DNA from: Methylobacillus rhizosphaerae
Lineage (GTDB): Bacteria > Pseudomonadota > Gammaproteobacteria > Burkholderiales > Methylophilaceae
Length of the DNA: 64,000 nt
Direction of reading: 5' to 3'
NCBI RefSeq assembly: GCF_900187985.1
Contig: NZ_FZOA01000003.1
Location: forward strand, 124,001-188,000
Position numbers and translations under genes: made by a program. Under the pieces are notes generated by a model that was given only the letters and a program-made list of their open reading frames with translations, made no database searches and was not told the origin of the DNA. Shown piece by piece: positions 1 to 10,426 of this stretch; positions within the stretch are counted from its first letter, which is position 1; each line of letters opens with the position of its first letter.

Positions 1-318
1 GTGGAAAGCCTGATGGTCGAATTTCGCCAGGACGGCATACTGAAAATCGTCAGCGTAGTCGATATCATCCGCGATGGTGTTTCTGCGGTATATACCTTCT
101 ACGATCCGGCGGATCGCCACGCCAGTTATGGCACATACAACATTCTCTGGCTGCTGGAATGGTGCAGAAGTCTCAATCTGCCCTATCTCTACCTTGGCTA
201 TTGGATCAAGGAAAGCAAGAAAATGGCCTACAAGAAAAATTTCCTGCCCCAGGAGGGGCTGGTGAATGGAGAGTGGCGCTCGATTCACAACCAGGACCAG
301 ACACCGCCAGAAAAATAA
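1..318 (+). CDS. bpt: Aspartate/glutamate leucyltransferase (Bpt), C-terminal part
   Basis: This is the last 105 residues of a gene that begins before the window. The segment with [19 protein letters not shown] followed by EGLVNGEW is the conserved C-terminal core of the bacterial arginyl/leucyl-tRNA-protein transferase family, which adds an N-terminal leucine to proteins starting with Asp or Glu and so feeds the N-degron pathway. The first GTG in the window is probably an internal valine codon. The frame closes with TAA at 316-318. An inverted repeat at 389-424 separates it from tyrA. Family assignment rests on the conserved [12 protein letters not shown] block. Confidence 0.85.
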   Translation: MESLMVEFRQDGILKIVSVVDIIRDGVSAVYTFYDPADRHASYGTYNILWLLEWCRSLNLPYLYLGYWIKESKKMAYKKNFLPQEGLVNGEWRSIHNQDQTPPEK

Positions 319-388
319 TTTCGCCAGGCATGGAACCAAATGTAGTATCCGGGTTCTGAATCATTACTCCTTGTCATCTCCAGGCAAC

Positions 389-424
389 CAGCGTTTTGTA
401 TTTCTGCCTTGATACAAAACGCTG
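389..424. terminator. Perfect 13-bp inverted repeat between bpt and tyrA
   Basis: CAGCGTTTTGTAT at 389-401 is the exact reverse complement of 412-424, with a 10-base loop. It follows the bpt stop by about 70 bases and precedes the tyrA promoter. There is no clear U-run on either side, so it is a candidate transcript-end stem-loop rather than a canonical intrinsic terminator. Confidence 0.45.
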
Positions 425-460
425 CGTTTGCTTTCACCTCCCAGCCAGGCATGGCTAACG

Positions 461-469
461 TGTTACAAT
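461..469 (+). promoter_or_regulatory. Extended -10 promoter element for tyrA-aroA-cmk
   Basis: TGTTACAAT contains a TACAAT -10 hexamer preceded by TG at the extended -10 position. No good -35 is visible, as is common with extended -10 promoters. Transcription from it would begin near 476, about 24 bases before the proposed tyrA TTG start at 500. That argues against the longer reading frame beginning at 428. Confidence 0.45.
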
Positions 470-499
470 CACGCTTTTAACCCTGCACCTGAATTCACC

Positions 500-1381
500 T
501 TGAAAAACCTGCTTGTTTTTGGCGTTGGCCTGATCGGTGGCTCGCTTGCGCTTGCGCTCAAATCGGCGCAGGCTGGCTGGCGTGTGACAGGTGTCGGGCG
601 CACAGGTGACAGCCTGCAAGAAGCATTGAACCTGGGTCTCATTGACGCTGTATCCCATGACATCGCATTATCCGCCAGCACAGCGGACGTCATCATGATC
701 GCCACCCCAGTGGCCCAGATTGTTCCCATCCTGCACAGTATTGCCCCTTATCTCGGCAGCCATACCGTCGTGACCGATGCTGGCAGCACCAAGGCTGATA
801 TTGCTGCGCAGGCCCATCTCATCCTAGGCAAGGCATCAGCCCGTTTTGTGCCCGGTCATCCCATTGCCGGCGCGGAAAAAAGTGGCCCGACTGCAGCACA
901 AGCCAGCCTGTACCAAGGCAAGAATGTCGTACTCACACCGGACGCACATACCGATCCGGATGCAATCAACACAATACGCAACCTATGGCTGAGTACCGGT
1001 GCTGTCGTCCGGGAAATGGATGCTGCCACGCACGACACTATTTTTGCAGCAGTCAGCCACCTGCCCCATTTGCTGGCGTTTGCTCTCGTTGATGAACTGG
1101 CTGCCAGACCAAATGCAGAGCAGTTCTTTGCATTTGCTGCCAGTGGCTTTCGCGACTTCACCCGTATTGCAGGCAGCTCGCCGGAAATGTGGCGCGATAT
1201 CAGCCTGGCCAACCGAAGTGCCCTGTTACAGGAACTGGACCATTATCAACATGCGCTCTCCCGCCTGCGTTCCAGCCTGGAGCAGAAAGATGGCGAAAAC
1301 TTACTGGCATTGTTTGAAAAAGCCAGCCACGCGCGCAATGACTGGGCACAACAACAAGTCAATACATTGAGGAAAAACTGA
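500..1381 (+). CDS. tyrA: Prephenate dehydrogenase (TyrA)
   Basis: Oxidative decarboxylation of prephenate to 4-hydroxyphenylpyruvate in tyrosine synthesis, in the cytoplasm. The N-terminus reads [16 protein letters not shown], a Rossmann GxGxxG nucleotide fold right at the start. [12 protein letters not shown] and [14 protein letters not shown] are the conserved substrate-site segments of stand-alone TyrA proteins. The frame is open upstream to a TTG at 428, but TTG at 500 is chosen because the Rossmann strand then starts a few residues in, as in homologues, and because a promoter -10 element lies at 464-469. About 293 residues. aroA starts two bases after the stop, so the genes are coupled. 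No chorismate mutase or ACT extension is seen. Confidence 0.88.
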   Translation: MKNLLVFGVGLIGGSLALALKSAQAGWRVTGVGRTGDSLQEALNLGLIDAVSHDIALSASTADVIMIATPVAQIVPILHSIAPYLGSHTVVTDAGSTKADIAAQAHLILGKASARFVPGHPIAGAEKSGPTAAQASLYQGKNVVLTPDAHTDPDAINTIRNLWLSTGAVVREMDAATHDTIFAAVSHLPHLLAFALVDELAARPNAEQFFAFAASGFRDFTRIAGSSPEMWRDISLANRSALLQELDHYQHALSRLRSSLEQKDGENLLALFEKASHARNDWAQQQVNTLRKN

Positions 1382-1383
1382 AT

Positions 1384-2673
1384 ATGGAGACCTTGACCCT
1401 AGCAGCTGCGCAACATGCGCACGGCACCGTCAAGCTACCTGGCTCCAAGAGCATTTCCAACCGCACCCTATTGCTTGCCGCGTTGGCACAAGGTGAAACC
1501 GATATCCATGAGTTGCTGGCGTCTGACGACACCTTGCGCATGCTGGAAGCACTGCGCGTACTTGGTATCACACTGGAGGAAACCAGCTCAAACCAATGGA
1601 AAGTGCATGGCGCCAACGGCCAGTTTCCGGTACGAGAAGCTGATTTGTTCCTGGGTAATGCCGGCACTGCCTTTCGCCCGCTGACCGCAGCCCTGGCGCT
1701 ATCACAAGGACACTATCAGCTATCCGGTATTGCCCGTATGCATGAACGCCCGATTGGCGACCTGGTCGATGCGCTGAACGCCGCCGGCGCTGCCATCGAA
1801 TACTTGCAGAACCCGGGGTTCCCTCCCCTGCAGATACATCCAGCACAATTGGATACCGGCCAGCCTATCCGCGTACGTGGCGATGTGTCCAGCCAGTTCC
1901 TCACCGCCTTGCTGATGGCCTTACCCCTGACAGGACGTGAAGCACGGATTGAAGTGATCAGTGAACTGATTTCCAAGCCCTATATCGAAATCACACTTAA
2001 TCTCATGGCGCGTTTTGGCGTCAAGGTACAGCGGGAAGAGTGGAATGCATTCACGATCCCCGCACATAGTGCTTATCAAAGCCCCGGCCAGATCCATGTG
2101 GAAGGCGATGCATCATCCGCCTCGTACTTCCTTGCCGCTGGCGCCATCGGCCAGGGCCCGGTCAGGGTGGAAGGTGTAGGTCGTGACAGTATCCAGGGGG
2201 ATGTGCGTTTTGTTGAGGCACTCGAGTTAATGGGAGCCACGGTCACCACAAGTGACAACTGGATAGAAGTCAGCGCCCAGGCTGGCAGGCTCAAGGCACT
2301 GGATATGGATTGCAACCACATTCCGGATGCAGCCATGACCCTGGCCATCCTCGCATTATTTGCCGATGGCCCCAGCACGCTGCGCAATATCGCCAGCTGG
2401 CGCGTCAAGGAAACAGACCGCTTGAGCGCCATGGCAACCGAATTGAGGAAAGTAGGTGCCATCGTGGAAGAAGGTAGTGATTATCTGCATATCAGCCCTA
2501 CTGCACAGCTCATTCCCAATGCCTGCATTGATACTTATGACGACCACAGGATGGCCATGTGTTTCTCCCTGGTAGCATTAGGTGGGGTGCCCGTCATCAT
2601 CAACGACCCCAATTGCGTTGCCAAGACATTTCCAGATTACTTTACCCGTATCGGCACCTTGCTGCATGCGTAA
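1384..2673 (+). CDS. aroA: 3-phosphoshikimate 1-carboxyvinyltransferase (EPSP synthase)
   Basis: Transfers enolpyruvyl from PEP to shikimate-3-phosphate in the shikimate pathway. At 429 aa it has the normal full length. [18 protein letters not shown] near the N-terminus is the shikimate-3-phosphate site with the conserved Lys. [14 protein letters not shown] around residue 95 is the PEP-binding loop, [11 protein letters not shown] around 340 and [14 protein letters not shown] around 385 complete the two-domain signature. It lies between tyrA and cmk in the same direction with tiny gaps, the usual betaproteobacterial arrangement. The GNAGTA/RP residues place it with class I, glyphosate-sensitive-type enzymes (family knowledge). 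Confidence 0.96.
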   Translation: METLTLAAAQHAHGTVKLPGSKSISNRTLLLAALAQGETDIHELLASDDTLRMLEALRVLGITLEETSSNQWKVHGANGQFPVREADLFLGNAGTAFRPLTAALALSQGHYQLSGIARMHERPIGDLVDALNAAGAAIEYLQNPGFPPLQIHPAQLDTGQPIRVRGDVSSQFLTALLMALPLTGREARIEVISELISKPYIEITLNLMARFGVKVQREEWNAFTIPAHSAYQSPGQIHVEGDASSASYFLAAGAIGQGPVRVEGVGRDSIQGDVRFVEALELMGATVTTSDNWIEVSAQAGRLKALDMDCNHIPDAAMTLAILALFADGPSTLRNIASWRVKETDRLSAMATELRKVGAIVEEGSDYLHISPTAQLIPNACIDTYDDHRMAMCFSLVALGGVPVIINDPNCVAKTFPDYFTRIGTLLHA

Positions 2674-2700
2674 CATCCACTTTGCCCAGAACCATTGAAT

Positions 2701-3378
2701 ATGTCAGCACCTTCAGTCATTCCTGTTATCGCCATTGATGGTCCATCCGCATCCGGCAAAGGGACTGTAGCCCAACGCGTCGCCCATGTACTGGGCTACC
2801 ACTACCTGGACTCAGGTGCCATTTACCGCATTGCCGCCCTCGCCGCGCTGCAACGTGGCATCAACTGGCAGGATGAAACTGCCCTGGTGCATATGGTTCA
2901 TGACCTGGACATTCGCTTTTCACAAGGTGAAATCTACCTGAACGGCGCTATCATCACCGAAGCGATACGTACCGAAGAAATCAGCCGTGGCGCCTCAGAA
3001 GTTGCGGTTCATCCTGCCTTGCGCCGTGCCTTACTCAGCCTACAGCAAGGTTTCCGTCAATTGCCTGGCTTGGTTGCCGATGGCCGGGATATGGCCACCG
3101 TAGTATTCCCGGATGCGCAAACCAAGATATTCCTGACAGCCAGCGCTGAGATCAGGGCGGAAAGGCGTTATAAACAGTTGATGGAAAAAGGAATCCATGC
3201 TAATCTCGCGGAAATATTGCAGGATCTGCAAGCCCGTGATGCAAGGGACAGCCAACGAAGCGCTGCGCCATTGCTGCAAAGTGCCAATGCGCGGTTGCTT
3301 GAAACCAGCCAGCTCAGCATAGATCAAGCTGTTCAGGCTATATTGGAATACAGCCGATCCGACAATCAGTTTTTGTAG
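2701..3378 (+). CDS. cmk: Cytidylate kinase
   Basis: Phosphorylates CMP and dCMP with ATP. The P-loop is GPSASGKGTVAQRV near the N-terminus. YLDSGAIYR follows as the CMP-binding start, and GRDMATVVFPDA near residue 125 and RDARDSQR near 180 are the NMP-binding and lid residues. About 225 aa, standard for the family. ATG at 2701 is preferred over an in-frame TTG at 2695; neither has a strong ribosome site. A strong intrinsic terminator follows at 3386-3416, closing the tyrA-aroA-cmk unit ahead of rpsA. Confidence 0.95.
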   Translation: MSAPSVIPVIAIDGPSASGKGTVAQRVAHVLGYHYLDSGAIYRIAALAALQRGINWQDETALVHMVHDLDIRFSQGEIYLNGAIITEAIRTEEISRGASEVAVHPALRRALLSLQQGFRQLPGLVADGRDMATVVFPDAQTKIFLTASAEIRAERRYKQLMEKGIHANLAEILQDLQARDARDSQRSAAPLLQSANARLLETSQLSIDQAVQAILEYSRSDNQFL

Positions 3379-3385
3379 TAAGAGC

Positions 3386-3416
3386 ACCGTGAACTGCTTC
3401 AGTTCATGGTTTTTTT
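3386..3416 (+). terminator. Intrinsic terminator after cmk
   Basis: ACCGTGAACTG (3386-3396), loop CTT, then CAGTTCATGGT (3400-3410) makes an 11-bp stem with one G-U pair, followed at once by TTTTTT. It sits eight bases after the cmk stop. Confidence 0.8.
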
Positions 3417-3423
3417 AATTTGA

Positions 3424-3439
3424 CCCGCTGCACGGCGGG
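3424..3439 (+). promoter_or_regulatory. Hairpin in the rpsA leader
   Basis: CCCGC and GCGGG pair around a six-base loop 20 bases before the rpsA start, then a T-rich stretch runs into the ATG. S1 mRNA leaders of Gammaproteobacteria are known to fold and to be autoregulated; here the role is inference from position only. Confidence 0.35.
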
Positions 3440-3458
3440 ATTATTGGGTATTTTTTTA

Positions 3459-5168
3459 ATGACTAACCTTTCAACCACAACCTCCTCCATGGAAAGTTTT
3501 GCCGCCCTGTTCGAGGAAAGCCTTGCCCGCCAGGAAATGCGTTCCGGCGAAGTGATTACCGCTGAAGTTGTTTCTGTTGATGATGACTTTGTGATCGTCA
3601 ATGCCGGCCTGAAGTCGGAAAGCGTAATCCCCACCTCCGAATTCCGTAATGACCGCGGTGAACTCGAAGTTAATGCAGGTGACTTTGTCAAAGTCTGCAT
3701 CGAATCCCTGGAAGATGGTTATGGTTCCACCAGACTGTCACGCGAGAAGGCTAAACGCCTGGCTGCATGGCAAGACCTGGAAGAAGCAATGAACGACTCC
3801 CGCATCATCAAGGGTATGGTCAATGGCCGTGTCAAGGGTGGTCTGACTGTCATGGTCAACAGCATCCGCGCCTTCCTGCCAGGCTCCCTGGTTGATCTGC
3901 GCCCTGTCAAGGACACTACTCCATTCGAAAACAAGGAGTGGGACTTCAAGGTCATCAAGCTGGATCGCAAGCGTAACAACGTAGTGGTTTCCCGTCGTGC
4001 CGTACTGGAAGAAACCATGGGCGCTGACCGCGAAGCATTGCTTGAATCCCTGAAGGAAGGTGCAGTAGTCAAGGGTATCGTCAAGAACATTACCGATTAC
4101 GGTGCATTCGTTGACCTCGGTGGTATCGACGGCCTGCTGCATATCACTGACCTGGCATGGCGCCGCGTCAAGCACCCATCCGAAGTGCTGACTGTTGGTG
4201 AGGAAGTTGAAGCCAAGATCCTCAAGTTTGATCAAGAAAAGAACCGTGTTTCTCTGGGCATCAAGCAACTGGGTGATGATCCTTGGGTTGCGCTGGATCG
4301 CCGCTATCCAGTTAGCACACGCCTGTTCGGCAAGGTAACCAACCTGACCGACTACGGTGCATTCGTTGAAATCGAACCAGGTATCGAAGGCTTGGTACAC
4401 GTGTCCGAAATGGACTGGACCAACAAGAACGTTCACCCTGCCAAGATCGCCCAACTGGGTGACGAAGTAGAAGTCATGATTCTTGAGATCGACGAAGACC
4501 GTCGTCGCCTGTCCCTGGGCATGAAGCAATGCCAGGCAAACCCATGGGATGACTTTGCAGCCTCCCACAAGAAGGGTGACAAGGTCAGCGGCCAGATCAA
4601 GTCCATTACTGATTTCGGTGTATTCATCGGTCTGCCTGGTGGTATTGATGGCCTGGTTCACTTGTCCGACCTGTCCTGGAACCAGACTGGCGAAGAAGCT
4701 ATCCGCAACTTCAAGAAGGGTGATGAACTCGAAGCAGTGGTACTCAGCATCGACGTTGAAAAAGAACGTATCTCTCTGGGTGTCAAGCAACTCGACAGCG
4801 ATCCGTTCAGCGCGTATGCAGCACTGAATGACAAGGGCGCTATTGTTAAGGGTACCGTCAAGTCTGTTGAAGCCAAGGGTGCCGTCATTGCCTTGGACAA
4901 CGAAGTTGAAGGCTACCTGCGCTCTTCTGAAGCTTCCCGCGACAAGGTAGAAGATATTTCTACCATTCTCAAGGAAGGTGACGAAGTTGAAGCTCGCATC
5001 ACTAACATCGACCGCAAGAACCGTTCTATCGCCCTGTCCATCAAGGCCAAGGATCTTGCTGACGAAGCTGATGCTCTGCAGAAATTCAGCAATGATGCCG
5101 GTTCTGCTGGCACTACCAATCTTGGTGCGTTGCTGAAAGCCAAGCTTGACGGCAAAAACAACGAGTAA
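3459..5168 (+). CDS. rpsA: 30S ribosomal protein S1
   Basis: RNA-binding protein that brings mRNA to the 30S subunit. About 569 aa with six S1 (OB-fold) repeats of about 85 residues. The later repeats share the pattern [20 protein letters not shown], seen again as [22 protein letters not shown] and [25 protein letters not shown] at 3459 begins [21 protein letters not shown], matching the usual S1 start; the frame is open to 3420 but that extension overlaps the leader hairpin. No Shine-Dalgarno is evident, which is typical of rpsA. ihfB follows after 12 bases, the conserved rpsA-ihfB pairing. Confidence 0.96.
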   Translation: MTNLSTTTSSMESFAALFEESLARQEMRSGEVITAEVVSVDDDFVIVNAGLKSESVIPTSEFRNDRGELEVNAGDFVKVCIESLEDGYGSTRLSREKAKRLAAWQDLEEAMNDSRIIKGMVNGRVKGGLTVMVNSIRAFLPGSLVDLRPVKDTTPFENKEWDFKVIKLDRKRNNVVVSRRAVLEETMGADREALLESLKEGAVVKGIVKNITDYGAFVDLGGIDGLLHITDLAWRRVKHPSEVLTVGEEVEAKILKFDQEKNRVSLGIKQLGDDPWVALDRRYPVSTRLFGKVTNLTDYGAFVEIEPGIEGLVHVSEMDWTNKNVHPAKIAQLGDEVEVMILEIDEDRRRLSLGMKQCQANPWDDFAASHKKGDKVSGQIKSITDFGVFIGLPGGIDGLVHLSDLSWNQTGEEAIRNFKKGDELEAVVLSIDVEKERISLGVKQLDSDPFSAYAALNDKGAIVKGTVKSVEAKGAVIALDNEVEGYLRSSEASRDKVEDISTILKEGDEVEARITNIDRKNRSIALSIKAKDLADEADALQKFSNDAGSAGTTNLGALLKAKLDGKNNE

Positions 5169-5180
5169 GGCCATAGTGTC

Positions 5181-5468
5181 ATGACCAAATCGGAGTTGAT
5201 TGCCAACCTGGCTGCGCGCTTTCCGCAACTGGTCGTCAAGGACGCAGAACTTTCCGTCAAGGCTATTCTTGACTCAATGACGGATAACCTTGCGTCTGGT
5301 GAACGTATCGAAATTCGTGGTTTCGGTAGCTTCAGCTTGAACTACCGTCCACCGCGACTAGGGCGTAACCCCAAGACTGGCGACAAAGTACAGGTACCTG
5401 AGAAACATGTACCTCACTTCAAGGCAGGCAAAGAGCTACGTGAACGCGTAGACGGTAGCACCAGTTAA
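5181..5468 (+). CDS. ihfB: Integration host factor subunit beta
   Basis: Small DNA-bending protein that pairs with IhfA and bends DNA at specific sites in promoters, recombination and replication. 95 aa, the normal length. The start [11 protein letters not shown] and the beta-arm segment [21 protein letters not shown] with the intercalating proline near residue 64 are diagnostic of the HU/IHF family and of the beta subunit. It follows rpsA with a short gap and ends at a strong terminator. A good IHF consensus lies in this same window at 22081-22093, upstream of a sigma-54 promoter. Confidence 0.95.
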   Translation: MTKSELIANLAARFPQLVVKDAELSVKAILDSMTDNLASGERIEIRGFGSFSLNYRPPRLGRNPKTGDKVQVPEKHVPHFKAGKELRERVDGSTS

Positions 5469-5480
5469 TCATACTGCGCT

Positions 5481-5527
5481 AAAAAGAAGCGGCTGTATCT
5501 GAACGATACTGCCGCTTTTTTTATTTT
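5481..5527 (+). terminator. Intrinsic terminator after ihfB
   Basis: AAGCGGC pairs with GCCGCTT around an inner TGTATC/GATAC stem, followed by TTTTTTTATTTTTT. It lies 12 bases after the ihfB stop. Confidence 0.88.
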
Positions 5528-5576
5528 TTGCGACAGATATTGTGCGTTTTCTGCAGTGCTTGGGTAGAATCACAAT

Positions 5577-5834
5577 ATGCGTACCTTATATACAATACTT
5601 GGCGTCCTGTTGTTCATTCTGTTGCTGGGTTTTGCCTTCAAGAACTCTGAACCGGTTGAACTTGTTTATTATCTTGGTTATTCATGGAAAGCTCCTCTTT
5701 CCCTGATGCTGCTCATTACCTTTTTCAGCGGCATTATTGCAGGCATCATTGCCTGCGTCGGCTCCCTGATCAGTCAACGTCGCAAACTGCTGGTGCTGGA
5801 AAAAGAAATCAAGAACCTGAAACTGAACAAATGA
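5577..5834 (+). CDS. lapA: Lipopolysaccharide assembly protein A (LapA, DUF1049)
   Basis: 85-residue inner-membrane protein with two hydrophobic segments (about residues 4-20 and 40-62) separated by the LapA hallmark FAFKNSEPVELVYYLG, and a charged coiled tail ending KEIKNLKLNK. In Enterobacteria LapA works with LapB to control LpxC stability and LPS assembly (family knowledge). lapB follows 70 bases later in the same direction, supporting the assignment. It begins about 50 bases after the ihfB terminator and so probably has its own promoter. Confidence 0.85.
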   Translation: MRTLYTILGVLLFILLLGFAFKNSEPVELVYYLGYSWKAPLSLMLLITFFSGIIAGIIACVGSLISQRRKLLVLEKEIKNLKLNK

Positions 5835-5904
5835 TAAGGATGCTCCTTGTCACGCCTGCCCGGACAGAATGTCTGCCGCACTGAGACAGGGATGGAAATA
5901 AATC

Positions 5905-7068
5905 ATGGAATTTGAATACTGGTGGCTGCTTGCCCTCCCCCTCTTCTTTACACTCGGCTGGCTGGCTGCCCGAGTGGATATCAACCAACTTCTGACAGAA
6001 TCTACAGCACTGCCTGCCGCTTATTTCAAGGGGCTGAATTTTCTTATCAGTGATCAACATGACAAGGCAATCGAAGCTTTCATAGAAGCTGTTCAAGCCA
6101 ATGCTGACTCCATGGAATTGCATTTTGCATTGGGCAGCCTGTTCCGTCGCCGTGGCGAAATGGATCGCGCCATTCACCTACACCTGAACCTGCTGGAACG
6201 CAAAGAACTGCCAGACCAGCAGAAACAGGCTGTCATGGCTGAGCTGGCACAGGATTATCTCAAGGCAGGCCTTTTTGATCGTGCAGAAGAATTATTTACT
6301 TCACTGCATGACAGCCGCTACAAGCAAACTGCCTTGCGTGCACTGCTGGAAATCTATATCCGTGAACGTGAATGGAATCGCGCCATCAAGAGTGCAACTG
6401 AACTGGAACGATTGTCCGGCATTTCTTTCCGCAAGGAAGTAGCACAATTTCACTGTGAAATTGCCATGCAGGCCATACTCGAACACGATGCCCATAGCGC
6501 GCGGCACGCCCTGGATACAGCGATTGAAGCTGACAAACGCTGCGTACGTGCCAACATCATGCTGGGAGATCTGGAAGCTGGCAGCGGCAATCATAAGCTG
6601 GCTATCTCCTTCTGGAAGCGTATCGAGTTCCAGCAGCCTGAATATCTTGGCCTGGTTGCGCCAAAATTACTCAATAGTTACAAGACGCTAGGCAAGTTGG
6701 AGGAAGGCATCGTCCTGCTCAAAGGTTACCTGCAATCATATAAACTTGCCTCCATACTGAACCTGGTCTATGAAACCACCCTCAGCGAGGAAGGCCCTGC
6801 CAGCGCTGAAGAACTCGCTCGTGAGGAACTGCAGCGCAAACCCAGCCTGCAGACACTGGACCAGTTCCTGCGCGCGCAATCCATGCTGGAAAGTGCCAAT
6901 CAGCAAGATGCTCTGCTCATGCAGCAAACTGTGCGTTATGCCATTGGTAACCGCAGTGCACATTACTGTGACCAGTGCGGTTTCCGCGCCCGCAATTTCC
7001 ACTGGCAATGCCCGGCATGCAATGCCTGGGAATCCCTATCACCTGAAACCAAAGAAGCAGCTGTATGA
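5905..7068 (+). CDS. lapB: Lipopolysaccharide assembly protein B (LapB/YciM)
   Basis: 387 aa. One N-terminal membrane segment (about residues 5-20, [19 protein letters not shown]) is followed by tetratricopeptide repeats and a C-terminal rubredoxin-like metal site [18 protein letters not shown], the combination that defines LapB. In E. coli the protein hands LpxC to the FtsH protease and so limits LPS synthesis (family knowledge). The stop overlaps the pyrF start as ATGA, the lapA-lapB-pyrF order found widely in Proteobacteria. Confidence 0.92.
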   Translation: MEFEYWWLLALPLFFTLGWLAARVDINQLLTESTALPAAYFKGLNFLISDQHDKAIEAFIEAVQANADSMELHFALGSLFRRRGEMDRAIHLHLNLLERKELPDQQKQAVMAELAQDYLKAGLFDRAEELFTSLHDSRYKQTALRALLEIYIREREWNRAIKSATELERLSGISFRKEVAQFHCEIAMQAILEHDAHSARHALDTAIEADKRCVRANIMLGDLEAGSGNHKLAISFWKRIEFQQPEYLGLVAPKLLNSYKTLGKLEEGIVLLKGYLQSYKLASILNLVYETTLSEEGPASAEELAREELQRKPSLQTLDQFLRAQSMLESANQQDALLMQQTVRYAIGNRSAHYCDQCGFRARNFHWQCPACNAWESLSPETKEAAV

Positions 7069-7763
7069 ATGACCCCAAGATTATCGTCGCCCTAGACTAT
7101 GCGAATGCCGCTGGCGCTCTCGCCCTTGCGCAACAGCTTGACCCTGCCTTGTGCAGACTGAAAGTAGGGAAAGAATTGTTCACTGCAGCAGGTCCGCAAT
7201 TGGTGGAGAAGCTGGTAGAGCGTAATTTTGGGGTATTTCTGGACCTCAAGTTTCATGATATTCCCACTACAGTTGCCAAGGCTTGTGAAGCCGCAAGCAA
7301 ACTGGGCGTATGGATGCTGAATGTACATGCATCTGGTGGCAGCGACATGATGGTAGCTGCCCGTGAAGGCGTGGCACGCAGTGGTCACTCTCCATTATTG
7401 ATTGCAGTCACGGTACTCACCAGTATGAACCAGACAGGTCTGTCGCAACTAGGGATTGATACACCTGTTGAACAACACGTATTACGACTGGCTCGACTGA
7501 CACAGCAAGCCGGGCTTGACGGTGTTGTCTGCTCCGCGCAGGAAGCACCAGCATTACGCCAGGCACTGGGCACGGATTTTTGCCTGGTAACACCCGGCAT
7601 CCGTCCGGCTGATGCCAGCCTGGATGACCAGTCCCGGGTGGCCACCCCTGCCCAGGCATTGGCGTCAGGGTCGAGTTACCTGGTCATCGGGCGGCCAATT
7701 ACCCAGGCAGGTGATCCCTTGGTAGCACTGCAGAATATCAGCGCCTCCATTCAAGAAATTTAG
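7065..7763 (+). CDS. pyrF: Orotidine 5'-phosphate decarboxylase
   Basis: Last step of UMP synthesis. 232 aa, group I length. Conserved pieces are [16 protein letters not shown] at the N-terminus, [13 protein letters not shown], the catalytic array [16 protein letters not shown] near residue 60 (DxKxxDIPxT), and the phosphate site [14 protein letters not shown] near 205. It overlaps lapB by four bases and is likely translationally coupled to it. No terminator with a U-run was found in the 130 bases that follow. Confidence 0.96.
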   Translation: MNDPKIIVALDYANAAGALALAQQLDPALCRLKVGKELFTAAGPQLVEKLVERNFGVFLDLKFHDIPTTVAKACEAASKLGVWMLNVHASGGSDMMVAAREGVARSGHSPLLIAVTVLTSMNQTGLSQLGIDTPVEQHVLRLARLTQQAGLDGVVCSAQEAPALRQALGTDFCLVTPGIRPADASLDDQSRVATPAQALASGSSYLVIGRPITQAGDPLVALQNISASIQEI

Positions 7764-7894
7764 TCGTTTTTTCACATCATCGTCGTGATTTTCACCTATT
7801 GACCTCTGGTTATTGTCAGGCATATGCTCCACTTGCCCGTATCAGAAAAAGTAAAACAATATCAATTAACCAATTGTTATAATGGGAGAAAATC

Positions 7895-8188
7895 ATGATT
7901 AAAGCATTGTTTCTGGCTATTGTAATGGTGTTAGGAGTTTCACTGAATGTCATGGCGGCGGTAGACCTCAATACTGCCTCTGCCACTGAGTTGGAATCCA
8001 TCAAAGGAGTTGGGCCTGCGAAAGCACAAGCCATTGTGGAATACCGCAAAGCCAATGGCGACTTCAAATCAGTGGACGACCTGGGCAATGTCAAAGGATT
8101 TGGCAAGAAGAGTATAGACAAGCTGCGTGGAGAAATATCAGTGAGCAAGGGCAAGGCAGAGAAAGCCGCCAAAGCAGACAAGAAATAG
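7895..8188 (+). CDS. ComEA-like helix-hairpin-helix DNA-binding protein
   Basis: 97 aa with a Sec signal peptide (about residues 1-21) and then a double helix-hairpin-helix module: VDLNTASATELESIKGVGP and DLGNVKGFGKKSIDKL. This short form is the ComEA-like family, whose better-known members bind incoming DNA in the periplasm during natural transformation (family knowledge; a role here is inference). The C-terminus is a lysine/alanine-rich tail. A TATAAT -10 element at 7878-7883 overlaps the ribosome-site region GGGAGAA just before the ATG, so the leader is very short. A bidirectional terminator follows. Confidence 0.85.
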   Translation: MIKALFLAIVMVLGVSLNVMAAVDLNTASATELESIKGVGPAKAQAIVEYRKANGDFKSVDDLGNVKGFGKKSIDKLRGEISVSKGKAEKAAKADKK

Positions 8189-8210
8189 AGACTCACTGTA
8201 CTGATGATGC

Positions 8211-8239
8211 AAAAAGCCCCTTTTCAGGGGCTTTTTGTT
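8211..8239. terminator. Bidirectional terminator between the comEA-like gene and metG
   Basis: AAAAAGCCCC and GGGGCTTTTT pair around TTTTCA. The stem has a T-run on each strand, so it can end both converging transcripts. Confidence 0.88.
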
Positions 8240-8261
8240 TTATAGGCTCAGCGAGCGAGGT

Positions 8262-10310
8262 TTATTTAACCCGCATCCCAGGCTGCGCGCCGCTATCAGG
8301 GGAAAGAATAAATGGCCCCCCACGCTCATCACTGGCTGCCAGCACCATGCCTTCTGACAAGCCAAATTTCATCTTGCGCGGTGCAAGGTTGGCAACCATT
8401 ACCGTCAATCGCCCTTTCAGGCTTTCAGGATCATAGGCAGCCTTGATACCAGCAAACACCTGACGCGGTTTTTCTTCACCAATATCCAATGTCAGGCGCA
8501 ATAATTTTTCTGCGCCTTCCACATGCTCGGCATTGGCAATACGAGCAATGCGCAGGTCTACCTTGGTGAAATCGTCAATGGAAATATAACTGGCCTCTTC
8601 CGGCGCTGGCTGTGCAGGCTCGGCAGGAGCCGCGGTTGCCTGCAGGGACTCCTTGTTTGCTTCGACCATGGCTTCGATCTGCTTGGGATCAACACGGGTA
8701 ATCAAATGCTGGTAAGCCTCAATCCTGTGTCCGGCAGCCAGTGGCTGCGCAATATCGCGCCAGGCCAGTGGTTCAATATTGAGGAATATCTCGATAGATT
8801 GCGCCAATTTGGGTAGTACAGGCTTGAGGTACAAGGTCAGTAAACGGAACATTTCCAGCGACGCAGTACATACCTCGTGCAAGGCAGTGTTTTTCTCCGG
8901 TTGCTTTGCCATCTCCCAGGGAGCATTTTCAGCGACGTATGCATTGGCTTTGTCGGCCAGGGCCATAATATCGCGTAAGGCACGTGCAGTATCCCGTTTA
9001 TCGAAACTTTCACGAATACTCTCTGCCGCATTCCGCAACTCAGCAATCACAGGATTGTCCACAACCTCAGCCAGCACTCCATCAAACCGCTTGGCAATAA
9101 ACCCGGCAGTACGGCTGGCAATGTTAATGTACTTACCGACCAGGTCGCTGTTGACACGGGCCATGAAGTCTTCAAGGTTGAGGTCGATATCCTCCATGGT
9201 GCCATTGAGCTTGGCAGCGTAGTAATAACGCAGATATTCCGGATTCTTTACATGTTCAAGGTAGCTGCGCGCTGTAATGAATGTACCTCGAGACTTGGAC
9301 ATTTTCTCGCCGTTCACGGTCAGGAAGCCATGTGCAAAAATCTTCGTCGGCTGGCGATGCCCTGAGAATTTCAAGGTTGCAGGCCAGAACAAGGCATGAA
9401 AATACAGAATATCCTTGCCGATAAAATGATAAAGCTCAGTCTGGCTATCAGCGTTCCAGTACTCATCAAAATCCAGCCCTTCACGCGCAGCAAGGTTCTT
9501 GAAACTCGCCATATAGCCAATAGGTGCATCCAGCCAGACATAGAAATACTTGCCTGGCGCACCTGGAATCTCAAAACCGAAATACGGCGCATCGCGTGAG
9601 ATATCCCAATCCGAAAGGCCGGAGGCAAACCATTCACCCATTTTGTTGGCAGCTTCCTGCTGCAAAGTACCTGAACGCGTCCACTCCTTGAGGAAATCTT
9701 CGCATTCGCTTAGCTTGAAGAAGTAATGCTCAGTTTCCTTGCGTACCGGCGTAGCGCCTGATACTGCAGAATACGGGTTAATCAATTCGGTCGGGCTGTA
9801 AGTCGTGCCACAGGATTCGCAGGAATCGCCATACTGATCCTTGGTATGACACTTGGGGCACTCGCCTTTGATAAACCGGTCTGGCAGGAACATGTTCTTG
9901 ACCGGATCGTAGTATTGCTCAATCGTGCGCACCGCAATCTTGTCATTGGACTCCAGTTCACGATAGATTCGGCCTGACAACTCACGATTTTCCTCGGAAT
10001 TTGTCGAGTAATAGTTATCAAACTGCACGAGAAAATCACTGAAATCCGTGTAATGCTCCGCATGCACCCGTTCGATCAGCGTTTCCGGTGTAACTCCCTC
10101 TTTCTCGGCGCGGAGCATGATAGGCGTGCCATGGGTATCATCTGCACATACATAATGGACAGTATGCCCCTGCATTTTCTGGAAACGCACCCATACATCT
10201 GTCTGGACATATTCCACCATGTGTCCAAGGTGAATACTGCCATTGGCATAAGGGAGTGCAGACGTGACCAGTATTTTGCGTGATGCATTCGAAACGGGAT
10301 TTCCAGACAT
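8262..10310 (-). CDS. metG: Methionine-tRNA ligase
   Basis: Charges tRNA-Met. About 682 aa, the long homodimeric form. The HIGH motif is [11 protein letters not shown], the zinc-binding insert carries [18 protein letters not shown], and the KMSKS loop is [11 protein letters not shown]. The C-terminal 110 residues form the EMAP-II-like tRNA-binding domain ([20 protein letters not shown]). ATG at 10310 is chosen over an upstream in-frame TTG at 10322. It is divergent from apbC, with a promoter region of about 115 bases between, the usual metG/apbC arrangement. Confidence 0.96.
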   Translation of the reverse strand: MSGNPVSNASRKILVTSALPYANGSIHLGHMVEYVQTDVWVRFQKMQGHTVHYVCADDTHGTPIMLRAEKEGVTPETLIERVHAEHYTDFSDFLVQFDNYYSTNSEENRELSGRIYRELESNDKIAVRTIEQYYDPVKNMFLPDRFIKGECPKCHTKDQYGDSCESCGTTYSPTELINPYSAVSGATPVRKETEHYFFKLSECEDFLKEWTRSGTLQQEAANKMGEWFASGLSDWDISRDAPYFGFEIPGAPGKYFYVWLDAPIGYMASFKNLAAREGLDFDEYWNADSQTELYHFIGKDILYFHALFWPATLKFSGHRQPTKIFAHGFLTVNGEKMSKSRGTFITARSYLEHVKNPEYLRYYYAAKLNGTMEDIDLNLEDFMARVNSDLVGKYINIASRTAGFIAKRFDGVLAEVVDNPVIAELRNAAESIRESFDKRDTARALRDIMALADKANAYVAENAPWEMAKQPEKNTALHEVCTASLEMFRLLTLYLKPVLPKLAQSIEIFLNIEPLAWRDIAQPLAAGHRIEAYQHLITRVDPKQIEAMVEANKESLQATAAPAEPAQPAPEEASYISIDDFTKVDLRIARIANAEHVEGAEKLLRLTLDIGEEKPRQVFAGIKAAYDPESLKGRLTVMVANLAPRKMKFGLSEGMVLAASDERGGPFILSPDSGAQPGMRVK

Positions 10311-10426
10311 GATGATCAACAAGGCGACATAAAGAATTCAGCATTCTAGCAAACTGACACGGTTTCACATAAGCAATCCGCTTGCGCTAGAATGCCTTCT
10401 TACGAAATTAACAGAAAGACTTCTTC

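Noticed and set aside
3738-5228. A 496-codon open frame antisense to rpsA
   Set aside because: It is a codon-bias mirror of the S1 repeats; there is no ribosome site, domain or promoter.
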